Positions 30,792 to 40,582 of a DNA stretch of 61,253 nt are shown here, in pieces. Under the pieces are notes generated by a model that saw nothing but the letters and a program-made list of their open reading frames with translations, was not told where the DNA came from and searched no databases. The DNA is from Oscillospiraceae bacterium. GTDB taxonomy: Bacteria; Bacillota; Clostridia; Oscillospirales; Oscillospiraceae. The stretch lies in the NCBI GenBank assembly GCA_016282135.1, contig JAEEKA010000064.1:1-61253 (forward strand). Direction: 5' to 3'. Numbering within the stretch: position 1 is the stretch's first letter; every line of letters begins with the position of its first letter. Position numbers and translations under genes: made by a program.

Positions 30792-31907
30792 ATGAAATCA
30801 ATTTCGGGAAACGGGACGCTTCGACACAGGGAACCGCTGACGGATTCCCAGCTCCTCCTGTTTATTACCATCGGCATCTTTGCGGTCATGTATGTGCTGG
30901 CTATGGTGATTCTGGGCGGCGGCTATCTGAAGCCCCAGATGCTGTTTGACCTGCTCAATGACAACGCTTATCTGATTATTATCTCCTGCGGCCTGACAAT
31001 GGTTATGATCACCGGCAGTATCGACATCTCTGTGGGCGGCGTGACGGCCCTGGTGGCCATGGTGGGCGTGATGATCCTCAACGGCAACATCAGCCTGTTC
31101 AACGGGCTCATCAGCACGCTGGGCCTGACCGAGGAGTGGCGGATCGTGTTCGCCCTGCTGGCGTCGCTGCTGATTGGCCTGGCCTTCGGCGCGGTCCAGG
31201 GCTTCCTGATCGCGCACCTACAGATTCAGCCCTTCATCATCACCCTGGCCGGCATGTTCTTTGCCCGGGGCATGATTACCATTGTGAGCGTGGATCCGCA
31301 GAAAGCGCCGCAGAATCTGATGGATATTTTGCAGACGCGCATCGAGATTCCATGGCTGGGCTCCGCGAATAATCGGGGCGTCCGGATTCCCGCGCGGGTG
31401 GAGATCGGCGTGGTCATCGCCCTGGTGATCGTGATTCTGGTCTTCTTCCTGCTGCGCAGGCGGAAGCTGGGCCGCTGCTTCTATGCGGTGGGCGGCAACC
31501 AGCAGAGCGCGCTGATGCTGGGTGTGAACGTGCGCAGAACCCGTTTTATGGCCCATCTGCTCTGCGGGTTGCTCAGCGGTATTGCGGGCTTCGTGTTTAT
31601 GATGCACACCGGCGCGGGCAACGCCACCAACGCCACGGCGGCGGAGATGAACGCCATCGCTTCCTCCATCATCGGAGGAACCCTGCTCACCGGCGGCGTG
31701 GGCAGCGTGGTCGGCACCTTCTTCGGCGTGCTGACCCTCAGCACCATTAAATCCATTGTGACGACATCCGGCCTTCGGGATCCCTGGTGGCAGAGCATTA
31801 CCACCGGCGCCATGCTGTGCCTGTTTATTCTGCTGCAGAGCGTGGTCCTGATGCGAAGAAACAGAGCGAAGGATACAACCAAGGAAAGGGGCAAAAAGGA
31901 AACATGA
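30792..31907 (+). CDS. Sugar ABC transporter permease 2 (YjfF-like)
   Basis: The 371-residue CUT2 permease has 'MITGSIDISVGGVTALVAM' near 77 and 'VGGNQQSALMLGVNVRRT' near 235, and several hydrophobic helices. GGAGGTGGCC precedes the ATG. Its stop overlaps the araA start (ATGA at 31904), so transport and metabolism are coupled. Confidence 0.9.
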   Translation: MKSISGNGTLRHREPLTDSQLLLFITIGIFAVMYVLAMVILGGGYLKPQMLFDLLNDNAYLIIISCGLTMVMITGSIDISVGGVTALVAMVGVMILNGNISLFNGLISTLGLTEEWRIVFALLASLLIGLAFGAVQGFLIAHLQIQPFIITLAGMFFARGMITIVSVDPQKAPQNLMDILQTRIEIPWLGSANNRGVRIPARVEIGVVIALVIVILVFFLLRRRKLGRCFYAVGGNQQSALMLGVNVRRTRFMAHLLCGLLSGIAGFVFMMHTGAGNATNATAAEMNAIASSIIGGTLLTGGVGSVVGTFFGVLTLSTIKSIVTTSGLRDPWWQSITTGAMLCLFILLQSVVLMRRNRAKDTTKERGKKET

Positions 31908-33367
31908 AATATGAATTTTGGTTCGTAGTGGGCAGTCAGTTTCTGTACGGTCCGCAGGTTTTGGAGACCGTAGAGACCCGGGCGAAGGAGATGGCAGAGG
32001 AACTTTCCCAGGTTCTGCCCTACCCTCTGATCTACAAGGTCACTGCCAAGGCCAACAAGGAAATCACCGACGTGGTCCGGGAAGCCAACTATCGGGGGGA
32101 GTGCGCGGGCATTATCACCTGGTGCCACACCTTTTCTCCCAGCAAGATGTGGATCGACGGCCTGCGGGACCTGCAAAAGCCCTGGTGCCATTTCGCCACC
32201 CAGTATAACAAAGAGATTCCCAACGAAGAGATCGACATGGACTTTATGAACCTGAACCAGGCCGCCCACGGCGACCGGGAGCACGGGTTCATCGGCGCCA
32301 GACTCCGGAAGCCCCGGAAGATCGTGGCCGGTTACTGGAAGGACCCGAAGGTCCATAAGCGGATTTCCGATTGGATGAAGGCTGCCGTGGGTGTGGCCGT
32401 ATCCAAAGATATGAAGATCATGCGTTTCGGCGACAATATGCGGGAAGTCGCCGTCACCGAGGGCGACAAGGTGGAGGCCCAGATCAAGCTGGGCTGGCAG
32501 GTGAATACCTGGGCCGTGGGCGATCTTGTGAAGGAGATGAACGCTGTCACCGAGGCGGAGATCGACGCCCTGGTGGCGGAATACAAGGCAGCCTACGACG
32601 TTGCTACAGACAACATGGCCGCCATCCGCTATCAGGCCAGGGAAGAGATCGCCATTCGCCGGATGATGGATCGGGAGGGCTGCAGAGGCTTCTCCAACAC
32701 CTTCCAGGATCTCTACGGCATGGAGCAGCTTCCCGGCCTGGCCAGCCAGCACCTGATGGCCCTGGGCTACGGCTACGGCGGCGAGGGCGACTGGAAGGTC
32801 AGCGCTCTGACTGCCATCCTCAAGGCCATGGGCGAGAACGGCAACGGCGCCTCCGCCTTTATGGAGGACTATACCTATCACCTGGCGGAGGGTCAGGAGT
32901 ATTCCCTGGGCGCCCACATGCTGGAGGTCTGTCCCTCCCTGGCGGCAGACAAGCCCCGGATCGAGACCCACCACCTGGGCATCGGCATGAACGAAAAGGA
33001 TCCCGCCCGCCTGGTCTTCGAGGGCAAGGCAGGTCCCGCCCTGGTGACGACTCTGATCGATATGGGCGGACGGCTTCGGCTGATCGTCCAGGACATCGAG
33101 GCGGTCAAGCCCATCCTTCCCATGCCCAATCTGCCCGTGGCCCGGGTCATGTGGCGGGCCATGCCGGACCTGACCACCGGCGTGGAGTGCTGGATCACCG
33201 CCGGCGGCGCCCACCATACGGTGCTGAGCTACGACGTCAGCCCGGAAATGCTGCGGGATTGGGCCAGAATGCTGGGCATTGAATTCGTCCACATCACCAA
33301 GGAAACCTCCCCCGAGAAGCTGGAGGACGAGCTGCTGGTCAAGGACCTGATTTGGAAATTAAAATGA
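31904..33367 (+). CDS. araA: L-arabinose isomerase
   Basis: The 487-residue enzyme shows the AraA hallmarks: the N-terminal '[13 protein letters not shown]', '[15 protein letters not shown]', '[15 protein letters not shown]' and '[10 protein letters not shown]'. It converts L-arabinose to L-ribulose with a divalent metal in the cytosol. The length is near the usual 495-500. ATG 31904 overlaps the permease stop and follows AAAAGGAAAC; an upstream in-frame extension inside the permease gene is rejected. Confidence 0.96.
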   Translation: MKYEFWFVVGSQFLYGPQVLETVETRAKEMAEELSQVLPYPLIYKVTAKANKEITDVVREANYRGECAGIITWCHTFSPSKMWIDGLRDLQKPWCHFATQYNKEIPNEEIDMDFMNLNQAAHGDREHGFIGARLRKPRKIVAGYWKDPKVHKRISDWMKAAVGVAVSKDMKIMRFGDNMREVAVTEGDKVEAQIKLGWQVNTWAVGDLVKEMNAVTEAEIDALVAEYKAAYDVATDNMAAIRYQAREEIAIRRMMDREGCRGFSNTFQDLYGMEQLPGLASQHLMALGYGYGGEGDWKVSALTAILKAMGENGNGASAFMEDYTYHLAEGQEYSLGAHMLEVCPSLAADKPRIETHHLGIGMNEKDPARLVFEGKAGPALVTTLIDMGGRLRLIVQDIEAVKPILPMPNLPVARVMWRAMPDLTTGVECWITAGGAHHTVLSYDVSPEMLRDWARMLGIEFVHITKETSPEKLEDELLVKDLIWKLK

Positions 33368-34920
33368 TGGATCTGAAACAATGTACAATCGGAATTGAGC
33401 TGGGCAGCACCCGGATCAAGGCGGTGCTGATCGACCGGCGGCATATTCCCTTGGCCTCCGGTGATTTTGAGTGGGAGAACCAGCTGGTGGACGGCATTTG
33501 GACCTATTCCATGGAAGCGGTCCACCGGGGGCTGCAGGCCTGCTTCGCCGGGCTGATGGCGGACGTGGCGGCCAAATTCGGCGTCCGGCTCACCACCGTG
33601 GGCGCCATCGGCGTCTCGGCCATGATGCACGGCTATCTGCCCTTTGACAAAGCGGGCAGACAGTTGGTCCCCTTCCGCACCTGGCGCAACACCATTACCG
33701 GCCCGGCTGCCGAAAAGCTGACGGAGCTCTTCGGCTTCAACATCCCCCAGCGCTGGAGCATTGCCCACCTCTATCAGGCCATCCTGAACGGGGAAGAGCA
33801 CGTAAAGGACGTCGACTTCCTCACCACCCTGGCGGGCTATATCCACTGGCAACTCACCGGGGAGAAGTGCATGGGCGTGGGCGAGGCCTCCGGCATGTTC
33901 CCCATTGACGGCAAGACCCTGGACTATGACGCCGGCATGGCGGAGACATTCCGGACCCTTACGGGGGTGGATCTCCGGGCCGTCCTGCCCAAGGTCCTGC
34001 CCGCCGGTGTTCAGGCCGGAAGCCTGACGGAATCCGGCGCCCGTTTCCTGGACCCCAGCGGGGTCCTGCTGCCCGGCATCCCCGTTGCCCCCTGCGAGGG
34101 CGACGCGGGCACCGGCATGACGGCCACAAACTCCGTCCGTGTCCGGACGGGCAACGTGTCCGCCGGCACCTCTGATTTTGCCATGATTGTCACGGACAAG
34201 GCCCTCGGTGTTCACCGGGAGATCGATATGGTCACGACGCCGGACGGCCTGTCCGTGGCAATGGTCCACTGCAACAACTGCACTTCCGACATCAACGCCT
34301 GGGTCAATCTGTTCTCTGAGCTTTGCGAAACGCTGCGCGTGGAGACCTCCAAGGGGGAGCTTTTCACCAGGCTCTTCCAAAAGGCCCTGGAGGGCGAGCC
34401 GGACTGCGGCGGTCTGCTGTCCTACAACTATTTCTCCGGCGAGGGCGTCACCGATCTGGACGAGGGCAGGCCCGTCTTCGCCCGGACGCAGAACGCCCGC
34501 TTCACCCTGGGCAACTTTATGCGCACCCATCTGCTCTCGGCCCTGGCCACGCTGAAAATCGGTATGGACATTCTGACCCGGAGCGAGGGCGTGGAGATCG
34601 ACAGGCTCTACGGCCACGGCGGCTTCTTCAAGACCCCGGAGGTGGGACAGCGGATGCTCTCCGCCGCCGTGGGCGCGCCTGTCTCCGTCATGGAGACGGC
34701 AGGGGAGGGCGGCCCCTACGGCATGGCCCTGCTGGCCGCCTATATGCTGTGGAAGGACGAGGGCGAAAGCCTCTCCGACTACCTGGATCACAAGGTCTTT
34801 GCCGGTTCGAAGGCCGTTACCATCATGGCGGAGGAAAAAGACGTGGAGGGCTTCAACCGCTTCCTGGCCCGCTACCAAAAGGCGCTCCCCCTGGAGAAGG
34901 CTGCGATTGCGGCCCTGTAA
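33364..34920 (+). CDS. araB: FGGY carbohydrate kinase, probably ribulokinase
   Basis: The 518-residue sugar kinase has '[15 protein letters not shown]' at the N-terminus (ATP phosphate 1 motif), '[13 protein letters not shown]', '[13 protein letters not shown]' and '[15 protein letters not shown]' near the C-terminus. By position between araA and the araD/araR unit it should phosphorylate L-ribulose. It is shorter than classical AraB (about 560), so the exact FGGY subfamily is uncertain. ATG 33364 overlaps the araA stop (ATGA). A long perfect terminator follows. Confidence 0.85.
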   Translation: MMDLKQCTIGIELGSTRIKAVLIDRRHIPLASGDFEWENQLVDGIWTYSMEAVHRGLQACFAGLMADVAAKFGVRLTTVGAIGVSAMMHGYLPFDKAGRQLVPFRTWRNTITGPAAEKLTELFGFNIPQRWSIAHLYQAILNGEEHVKDVDFLTTLAGYIHWQLTGEKCMGVGEASGMFPIDGKTLDYDAGMAETFRTLTGVDLRAVLPKVLPAGVQAGSLTESGARFLDPSGVLLPGIPVAPCEGDAGTGMTATNSVRVRTGNVSAGTSDFAMIVTDKALGVHREIDMVTTPDGLSVAMVHCNNCTSDINAWVNLFSELCETLRVETSKGELFTRLFQKALEGEPDCGGLLSYNYFSGEGVTDLDEGRPVFARTQNARFTLGNFMRTHLLSALATLKIGMDILTRSEGVEIDRLYGHGGFFKTPEVGQRMLSAAVGAPVSVMETAGEGGPYGMALLAAYMLWKDEGESLSDYLDHKVFAGSKAVTIMAEEKDVEGFNRFLARYQKALPLEKAAIAAL

Positions 34921-34938
34921 TCCGTGAAAATCTGCGAT

Positions 34939-34994
34939 CACAGCAGGAAACCCGCCGCATAAGCGGCGGGTTTCCTGCTGTGAACAATTTTTTT
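34939..34994 (+). terminator. Terminator of the arabinose operon
   Basis: A 20-bp perfect stem (arms from 34939 and ending 34982, starting CACAGCAGGAAACCC) around an ATAA loop, then AACAATTTTTTT. Confidence 0.95.
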
Positions 34995-35014
34995 GCAAAA
35001 ATACAAAAAAGTTG

Positions 35015-35043
35015 TTGACAGACAGAATACTTCGTGATACGAT
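35015..35043 (+). promoter_or_regulatory. Promoter of the PadR operon
   Basis: TTGACA (35015-35020), 17 bases, TACGAT (35038-35043), just after the arabinose operon terminator. Confidence 0.85.
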
Positions 35044-35048
35044 GTATC
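35036..35048. promoter_or_regulatory. Candidate PadR operator over the -10
   Basis: GATAC-GAT-GTATC is a perfect inverted repeat covering the -10 element of the padR promoter, the expected place for autorepression. Confidence 0.5.
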
Positions 35049-35067
35049 CCGCGAAGGGAGGTATGAT

Positions 35068-35388
35068 ATGGACGTCCAATTAAAGCGCGGTTTGCTGGAC
35101 GTATGCGTCCTGGCCGCCATCAAAAATGAAGATTCCTACGGCTATCGGATCATCAAGGATATGAAGCCCTACCTGGAGCTGTCCGAATCGACCCTGTACA
35201 CGATTCTGAAGCGATTGGAGCTGGGGGAAATGCTGACAGTCCGAAGCGCGGAGCACGACGGCAGACTCCGAAAATACTATCACATCACAGAAAAGGGCCT
35301 GCGTCGTATTGAAGAATTTAAGGACGACTGGAGAGAAATCGTGTCGATTTACCGGTTTGTCACCAAGGAGGAGCAAGAAAATGGATAA
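35068..35388 (+). CDS. PadR family transcriptional regulator
   Basis: The 106-residue protein is a PadR winged helix with 'LKRGLLDVCVLAAIKNEDSYGYRI' at the N-terminus, 'SESTLYTILKRLE' as recognition helix and 'RKYYHITEKGLRRI' in the wing. Small PadR proteins of this type commonly pair with DUF1700 and DUF4097 genes, as here. ATG 35068 has AAGGGAGG. Its stop overlaps the next start by 8 bases. Confidence 0.94.
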   Translation: MDVQLKRGLLDVCVLAAIKNEDSYGYRIIKDMKPYLELSESTLYTILKRLELGEMLTVRSAEHDGRLRKYYHITEKGLRRIEEFKDDWREIVSIYRFVTKEEQENG

Positions 35389-35983
35389 GCAAGCGTTTTT
35401 GAACCGACTGAGGGAGGGGCTGAACGGTCTTCCCCAGGACGATATTGCGGAGCGTCTGAACTTTTACAGTGAGATGATCGATGACCGCGTAGAGGAAGGA
35501 TTGACGGAGGAGGCGGCAGTCAACGAGATCGGCCCCGTGGATCAAATCGCGGCGCAGATTCTCCGGGAGACCCCCATCGCCAGGCTGGTTCGGGAAAAGG
35601 TCCGGCCGAATCATCGGCTTCAGATATGGGAGATCATCCTGCTGGTACTGGGCGCGCCCATCTGGCTGTCCCTTCTGGTCTCGGCGGCGGCGGTGGTTTT
35701 TTCCGTCTATGTGGTTCTTTGGGCGGTGATCCTGTCTCTGTGGGCTGCTGAGATTTCCCTGATTGCCGGCTCTCTGGCCGGCTTTGGAATGAGCGTTTTC
35801 CGGTTTGTCCGGGGCCAAAAGACCCAAGCCCTGGCATTCCTCAGCGCGGGTATCCTGCTGGCCGGACTGTCCATCTTCCTGTTTTTCGGATGCATGGCCG
35901 CGACCGAGGGTATTTTGTGCCTCACCAAGAAACTTGCCTTGTGGGTTAAATCCCTGTTCCTCAGAAAGGAGAACGTAAGATGA
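35381..35983 (+). CDS. DUF1700 family membrane protein
   Basis: The 200-residue protein starts 'MDKQAFLNRLREGLNGLPQ' and has the DUF1700 pattern 'YSEMIDDRVEEGLTEEAAVNEIG'. About four hydrophobic helices follow from residue 85 on. The function is unknown. It always travels with PadR and DUF4097 genes, suggesting a membrane partner in an envelope-response module. It overlaps both neighbours by a few bases. Confidence 0.9.
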   Translation: MDKQAFLNRLREGLNGLPQDDIAERLNFYSEMIDDRVEEGLTEEAAVNEIGPVDQIAAQILRETPIARLVREKVRPNHRLQIWEIILLVLGAPIWLSLLVSAAAVVFSVYVVLWAVILSLWAAEISLIAGSLAGFGMSVFRFVRGQKTQALAFLSAGILLAGLSIFLFFGCMAATEGILCLTKKLALWVKSLFLRKENVR

Positions 35984-36948
35984 AACAGTCGAGGATTGTA
36001 TGGCTGATTGTGGCGGGAGCCCTGGTGCTGCTGGGCGCGATTTTGTTCGTATGCACCATGGCGGCAAACGATTGGGACTTTTCCAAGCTGAGTACCTCGA
36101 AGTATGAAAACCGAATCGTGGAGATTGAAGAAGACTTCCAAAATATCTCCATTCGTTCCGAAACGGAAGATATTGACTTTGTTCCTACCGACGACGGGAG
36201 CTGCAAGATTGTGTTTTACGAGCGGGAAAAGGTAACGCACAGCACTGAGGTTGCCAACGGAACGCTTTCCATCAAGCAGGAGGATAGCAGAAAATGGTAT
36301 GACAATATCGCGGCTTTCTCCACGGAATCCCCGAAAATCACGGTGTATCTGCCCCGGAATGAATACGCGGCCCTTTCGATTGAAGAAAGTTCGGGAGATG
36401 TTTCTCTGCCCGGTGAAATCGGATTTGAAAGCATCCATATTACTGCCAGCACCGGCGATATCACCTGCTTCTCTTCCACTTCAAAGTCCATTCGGGTGGA
36501 GACCAGCACGGGACATATCCGCCTGGAAAAGCTCTCCGCCGGGGAGATTGACCTCACTGCTTCCACGGGCCGGATCGAGCTGCGCGCTGTGGAGTGCGCC
36601 GGCGCCCTGCGGGTGGGCGTGAGCACAGGCAGGGTGGAAATGTCTGAGCTTCGCTGTGAAAGCCTTGGATCCACAGGCAGTACCGGCAACATCACCCTGA
36701 AGCAGGTGACTGCTGCGGGGAAGATGGAAATTGAGCGCAGCACTGGCGACGTGCGCTTTGAGCAAAGCGACGCCGGGGAACTGTTCATTGAAACCGATAC
36801 CGGCGACGTGACCGGCTCTCTGCGTTCCGCAAAGATTTTCTTCGCCCAGAGTGATACCGGACACATCGAGGTTCCCGAAACCACCACCGGCGGCAAGTGC
36901 AAGATTACGACGGACACCGGAGATATCGAAATCAGTGTGGCGGACTGA
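35980..36948 (+). CDS. DUF4097 beta-repeat membrane-anchored protein
   Basis: The 322-residue protein has an N-terminal membrane helix (6-28) and then a repetitive outside domain with many 'STGDI' or 'DTGDV' motifs ('ASTGDITCF', 'TSTGHIRLE', 'ASTGRIELR', 'RSTGDVRFE', 'DTGDVTGS'), typical of the adhesin-like DUF4097 beta fold. It is the third gene of the PadR module. A role in the envelope is likely; the ligand is unknown. Confidence 0.9.
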   Translation: MKQSRIVWLIVAGALVLLGAILFVCTMAANDWDFSKLSTSKYENRIVEIEEDFQNISIRSETEDIDFVPTDDGSCKIVFYEREKVTHSTEVANGTLSIKQEDSRKWYDNIAAFSTESPKITVYLPRNEYAALSIEESSGDVSLPGEIGFESIHITASTGDITCFSSTSKSIRVETSTGHIRLEKLSAGEIDLTASTGRIELRAVECAGALRVGVSTGRVEMSELRCESLGSTGSTGNITLKQVTAAGKMEIERSTGDVRFEQSDAGELFIETDTGDVTGSLRSAKIFFAQSDTGHIEVPETTTGGKCKITTDTGDIEISVAD

Positions 36949-36952
36949 GCCC

Positions 36953-37504
36953 ATGGAGTATGAGATTGTCCGGTCCCGGCGGAAGACAATTTCCCTGCAA
37001 ATGACGCCCAAGGGCCTGATCGTCCGGGCGCCCCTCCGGGCTACGGACGGGCAAATTGCCGATGTCGTAGCCCTGCACGGAGCCTGGATCGAAAAGCAGG
37101 AGAAGAGGATCGCGGCGGCGGAACAGAATCTGACTGATCTGGGACTGCTGAGCGAGGAAGAAATTCGCGGGCTGGCGGCGGAAGCCCTCCGGGTGATTCC
37201 AGCCCGGGTGGCCCATTACGCGCCCCTGGTGGGCGTCAGTTACGGGCGCGTTACCATCCGAAATCAGCGTTCCCGCTGGGGGAGCTGCAGCAGTCAGGGA
37301 AATTTGAATTTCAACTGCCTGCTGATGCTGGCACCCCCGGAGGTGCTGGACAGTGTGGTGGTCCATGAGCTCTGTCACCGGAAGGAGCCGAACCATTCCA
37401 AACGCTTTTACGCGGAGGTTCTGCGGGTCTTCCCAAACTACCGGGCCTGTGAAAAATGGCTCAAGGACAACGGCCCCGGCCTGATGCGCCGGATGACGGG
37501 CTGA
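36953..37504 (+). CDS. YgjP-like zinc metallopeptidase (DUF45, M48-related)
   Basis: The 183-residue protein begins 'MEYEIVRSRRKTISLQM', and has 'RSRWGSCSSQGNLNFN' and the zinc motif 'VVHELCHRKEPNHSKRFY' (HExxH as HELCH, with a later His). These are the signatures of the YgjP/SprT-like family. It lies 4 bases after the DUF4097 gene and 11 before sfsA, in the same operon. The substrate is unknown. Confidence 0.9.
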   Translation: MEYEIVRSRRKTISLQMTPKGLIVRAPLRATDGQIADVVALHGAWIEKQEKRIAAAEQNLTDLGLLSEEEIRGLAAEALRVIPARVAHYAPLVGVSYGRVTIRNQRSRWGSCSSQGNLNFNCLLMLAPPEVLDSVVVHELCHRKEPNHSKRFYAEVLRVFPNYRACEKWLKDNGPGLMRRMTG

Positions 37505-37515
37505 GGGAGGCTGCG

Positions 37516-38208
37516 ATGCGCTACGACAACATCACCCGGGCGGTGTTTCTGAACCGTCCCAACCGCTTTATTGCCCACGTTCGGATCGGGGACAGGACGG
37601 AAACCGTCCACGTGAAGAACACGGGCCGCTGCAAGGAGCTGCTGCTTCCGGGGGTGGAGGTCTGGCTGACAGCCTCCCACAATCCCGCCCGGAAGACGAA
37701 GTATGACCTGGTGGCGGTCCGCAAGACCAACGGCAGGCTGATCAACATCGACAGCCAGGCACCCAACCGGGTTGCCGCCGAATGGCTGGCGGGACAGGGC
37801 TTTGACCGGGTCACGCCCGAGTACCGTTACGGGGATTCCCGGATTGATTTCTATATGGAGCGGGGCGGCGAAAGATTCCTGATGGAGGTCAAGGGCTGCA
37901 CCCTGGAGCTGGACGGCGTGGGCTATTTTCCCGACGCCCCCACGGAGCGGGGCGTGAAGCACCTCCGGGAGCTGATGAAGGCCAAAGAAGCCGGTTTTCA
38001 CACCATTTTGGCCTTTGTGATTCAGATGGACGGGGTGACGGAGGTTCGGGCCAACACAGAAACACACCCAGCCTTCGGCGAAGCCCTGGAGGCTGCAAAA
38101 CAGGCCGGCGTGGAGGTCCTCTTCCTGCCCTGCCACGTGGAGCCGGACAGGCTTGAGACAGAGGGAAACTGTGACGCCTCAAATTCGGCAGAGGGAAAGG
38201 AAGCATGA
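37516..38208 (+). CDS. sfsA: SfsA family DNA/RNA nuclease-like protein
   Basis: The 230-residue protein has SfsA signatures: 'FLNRPNRFIAHV', 'HVKNTGRCKELLLPG', 'IDSQAPNR', 'YGDSRIDFYME', 'EVKGCTLE' and 'FPDAPTERGVKHL'. SfsA was first linked to maltose use in E. coli and belongs to the PD-(D/E)xK nuclease fold. ATG 37516 has GGGAGG. The stop overlaps the MATE gene by 4 bases. Confidence 0.93.
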   Translation: MRYDNITRAVFLNRPNRFIAHVRIGDRTETVHVKNTGRCKELLLPGVEVWLTASHNPARKTKYDLVAVRKTNGRLINIDSQAPNRVAAEWLAGQGFDRVTPEYRYGDSRIDFYMERGGERFLMEVKGCTLELDGVGYFPDAPTERGVKHLRELMKAKEAGFHTILAFVIQMDGVTEVRANTETHPAFGEALEAAKQAGVEVLFLPCHVEPDRLETEGNCDASNSAEGKEA

Positions 38209-39533
38209 CAGGAGTGTACCGCAAAACAACAGATTCTCTGAAACGTTTCAATTTTAAGCTTTTCCTTGCTTTGCTGGTGCTGGGACTGTGCCCCACAGTC
38301 TATACCACAGTGCGGGTGTTTTTCCTCGGACAGCTTCCGGGAGAGTGGGCTTTTTCCATTGCGGGACAGCTTTCATGGGTAAACCTGCTCTATGAGGTCG
38401 TCTGCGAGGCGATTATTCTGCCGCTGTTCTTCTTCGTCGGGAAGGTCAAGCGCGATAAAGCCGCCTTTTCCAACCGGGTTCGTACGGGAATGTTGGCTGC
38501 TCTGGGCGCGTATCTCATCCTTTCGGCGGGGATTCTCCTGTTTGCGGAACCGCTGCTGCGGATAATGGCTGCCGACGAAAGCATTCTTGCCGCTTCCGCA
38601 TCCTACATACGGATCGAGAGCGTTGCCAACGTTTTCTCAATTCTGGCGCAGTTCACCCTGGTGGCGCTGGTTTCCGTGAACAAAAGCAGGTATCTGTACA
38701 TTCTTACCGCAGCACGGCTGGTGCTCTCCCTGATTATTGACACTTTCTTCGTATCCTCGCTGCCGGTCTCACTGGGTCTCGGCGTCAACGGGATCGGGTA
38801 CTCCAATATCCTCGTCAACGCCCTGCTGCTGGCGGTTTCCCTTTTGCTGCTGAATCGGGAGGGAGTGAAAACCTTTTCCAAACAAAGACTGGACTTCGGC
38901 TGGATGCGGGAGTTTGCCCGGATCGGCGGGATTTCAGGTCTGGAATCTCTGGTGCGCAACATTACCTACATGGTGATGATCTCTCGCATGGTGAACGTGG
39001 TAGGCGAACAGGGAACCTACTGGGTCGCCAATAATTATATCTGGGGATGGCTGCTGCTTCCGGTGCTCCAACTCGGCGAGTTAATCAAGGAAGAGACTGC
39101 AGAAGACCAGGAAAACGTGCGGAGGAACACGCCGGGCTATTTCTGCATTACGGCTTGGATCTGCCTTCTTTGGTGCGCAAGCATTCCCTTCTGGAAGCCC
39201 TTCATGGCCCACGTCCTGGGGTTTTCAGACGTGGACAAGCTCTTTAACCTGGTGCTGCTCCTGTTGGGCTTCTATGTGCTTTACGCGGTCCAAAATATCT
39301 TTGACGCCACCTTTTACGGCCTCGGAAAGACAAACTATATGCTCTTCGAGTCGGTGGTTACCAACACGGTTTATTATGGAGCGGCATTTCTTCTCTGGCG
39401 CGCCGGTCTCTGGGCGCCCACGCTCACCGGAATCGCGATTCTGTTCGGTGTGGGCACGGCCTTTGACAGCCTGGTTTCTTTTGGGGCGTATATGTATTTG
39501 CGCAAGGTGCGCCTTTCAAATCGCAGAGGGTAA
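38205..39533 (+). CDS. MATE family efflux transporter
   Basis: The 442-residue membrane protein has about 12 hydrophobic helices and the two-fold layout of MATE/MatE transporters, for example 'YIRIESVANVFSILAQF' and 'LGVNGIGYSNILVNALLL'. It should export drugs or metabolites with Na+ or H+. It is the last gene of the PadR operon and overlaps sfsA by 4 bases (ATGA). Confidence 0.82.
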   Translation: MTGVYRKTTDSLKRFNFKLFLALLVLGLCPTVYTTVRVFFLGQLPGEWAFSIAGQLSWVNLLYEVVCEAIILPLFFFVGKVKRDKAAFSNRVRTGMLAALGAYLILSAGILLFAEPLLRIMAADESILAASASYIRIESVANVFSILAQFTLVALVSVNKSRYLYILTAARLVLSLIIDTFFVSSLPVSLGLGVNGIGYSNILVNALLLAVSLLLLNREGVKTFSKQRLDFGWMREFARIGGISGLESLVRNITYMVMISRMVNVVGEQGTYWVANNYIWGWLLLPVLQLGELIKEETAEDQENVRRNTPGYFCITAWICLLWCASIPFWKPFMAHVLGFSDVDKLFNLVLLLLGFYVLYAVQNIFDATFYGLGKTNYMLFESVVTNTVYYGAAFLLWRAGLWAPTLTGIAILFGVGTAFDSLVSFGAYMYLRKVRLSNRRG

Positions 39534-39637
39534 GTAAAGCTGAAATAGTGAGAACACGGGTATTTTGTTTCTGCAATGCCACAAGGATGATTTCAATAAA
39601 GGACAAAACAAATTAATCGACACTTGGAGAGCTTATT

Positions 39638-40498
39638 ATGAAGAATGTAGTCGCATCAAAACCGAACAAAACCCATTTAAGCAGATTGTGGTGGTATCTG
39701 CTCCTGATTCTCATTCTGTCAGCGTTTTGCTATGTTACCCTTGATGTGTGGCTGCTGCCGTATTCCATCGAGCACAGTAAAACGGGGGAAATGACGGCAG
39801 GTTATTTCCTGTACGCAGCAATTGGCCTGCTATTCTCAACGCCGACGCCTTTTATAGCGGTTCTGATTATTTCCTTATTCATAGAGAAAATCAGTATCAG
39901 GCAGATGTTCCGCATCATTTTCCGCACGGAGAACAAATTGAAGACGATTTTGATTACAGGCGGCTTTTGTTTGCTTGCTTTCGTCTACGCAATCCTGTTC
40001 GGAACGCCCAACGGTTCGCCCTGGTATCTGTTTCCCGTAGGGTTTCTGATCATGATACCCTTTGTCGGGATTGCGGAGGAAACAGGCTGGCGGGGGCTCC
40101 TGCAGCCGGAATTGGATAAAAGAATACCGTATCCATTTTCGGTTCTTCTTACCGCCGCAATTTGGTTTGTCTGGCATTTTCCCGTGTTTATAGACCCAAC
40201 ATCACACCATTACGGAGACAGTATCATCGGCTTTGGGATCACGATCTTTATCTGGGCCTTTGCTTTGGCTGCAATATACAAATCGACCAAAAGTGTGATT
40301 GCCTGTGCGCTGTATCATACGTTTATTGACGCTATCGGCGCGGTTTATGATTGGAACGCATTATTTGACGGATTCCCGGGAAGCGTATCGACAAATATTT
40401 ACCGGGTTATTTGGCTGACAGCAGCGCTTGTCTTATGGATTAAAGCAGAGAAGAAAGAGCCGCGGCCGTATGATGGCAGATTGAATAATAAAGGATAG
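39638..40498 (+). CDS. CPBP family intramembrane metalloprotease
   Basis: The 286-residue membrane protein has the CPBP motifs 'EETGWRG' (Glu147-Glu148), 'FVWHFP' (His180) and a later 'YHTFID'. Such proteins (CAAX-like, Abi) cleave within membranes or confer self-immunity to bacteriocins. It stands alone, with a lower GC content than its neighbours. A link to the RiPP clusters 17 kb away is possible but unsupported. Confidence 0.9.
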   Translation: MKNVVASKPNKTHLSRLWWYLLLILILSAFCYVTLDVWLLPYSIEHSKTGEMTAGYFLYAAIGLLFSTPTPFIAVLIISLFIEKISIRQMFRIIFRTENKLKTILITGGFCLLAFVYAILFGTPNGSPWYLFPVGFLIMIPFVGIAEETGWRGLLQPELDKRIPYPFSVLLTAAIWFVWHFPVFIDPTSHHYGDSIIGFGITIFIWAFALAAIYKSTKSVIACALYHTFIDAIGAVYDWNALFDGFPGSVSTNIYRVIWLTAALVLWIKAEKKEPRPYDGRLNNKG

Positions 40499-40514
40499 AA
40501 AATGATAAACAGGA

Positions 40515-40564
40515 GCCGGATTCGCGTGGCTATAAACACGCGGATCCGGCCCTGAGGTCTTTTC
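40515..40564. terminator. Hairpin between convergent CPBP and MerR genes
   Basis: GCCGGATTCGCGTG and CACGCGGATCCGGC pair with one mismatch around an 8-base loop; a short TTTT follows 8 bases later. Confidence 0.6.
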
Positions 40565-40582
40565 GGTTAGTAAAGCGGTGAA

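Noticed and set aside
39638-40498. Immunity protein for the lanthipeptides
   Set aside because: CPBP proteins can give bacteriocin immunity, but this gene is 17 kb away with no shared signal, so I leave it as a stand-alone protease.
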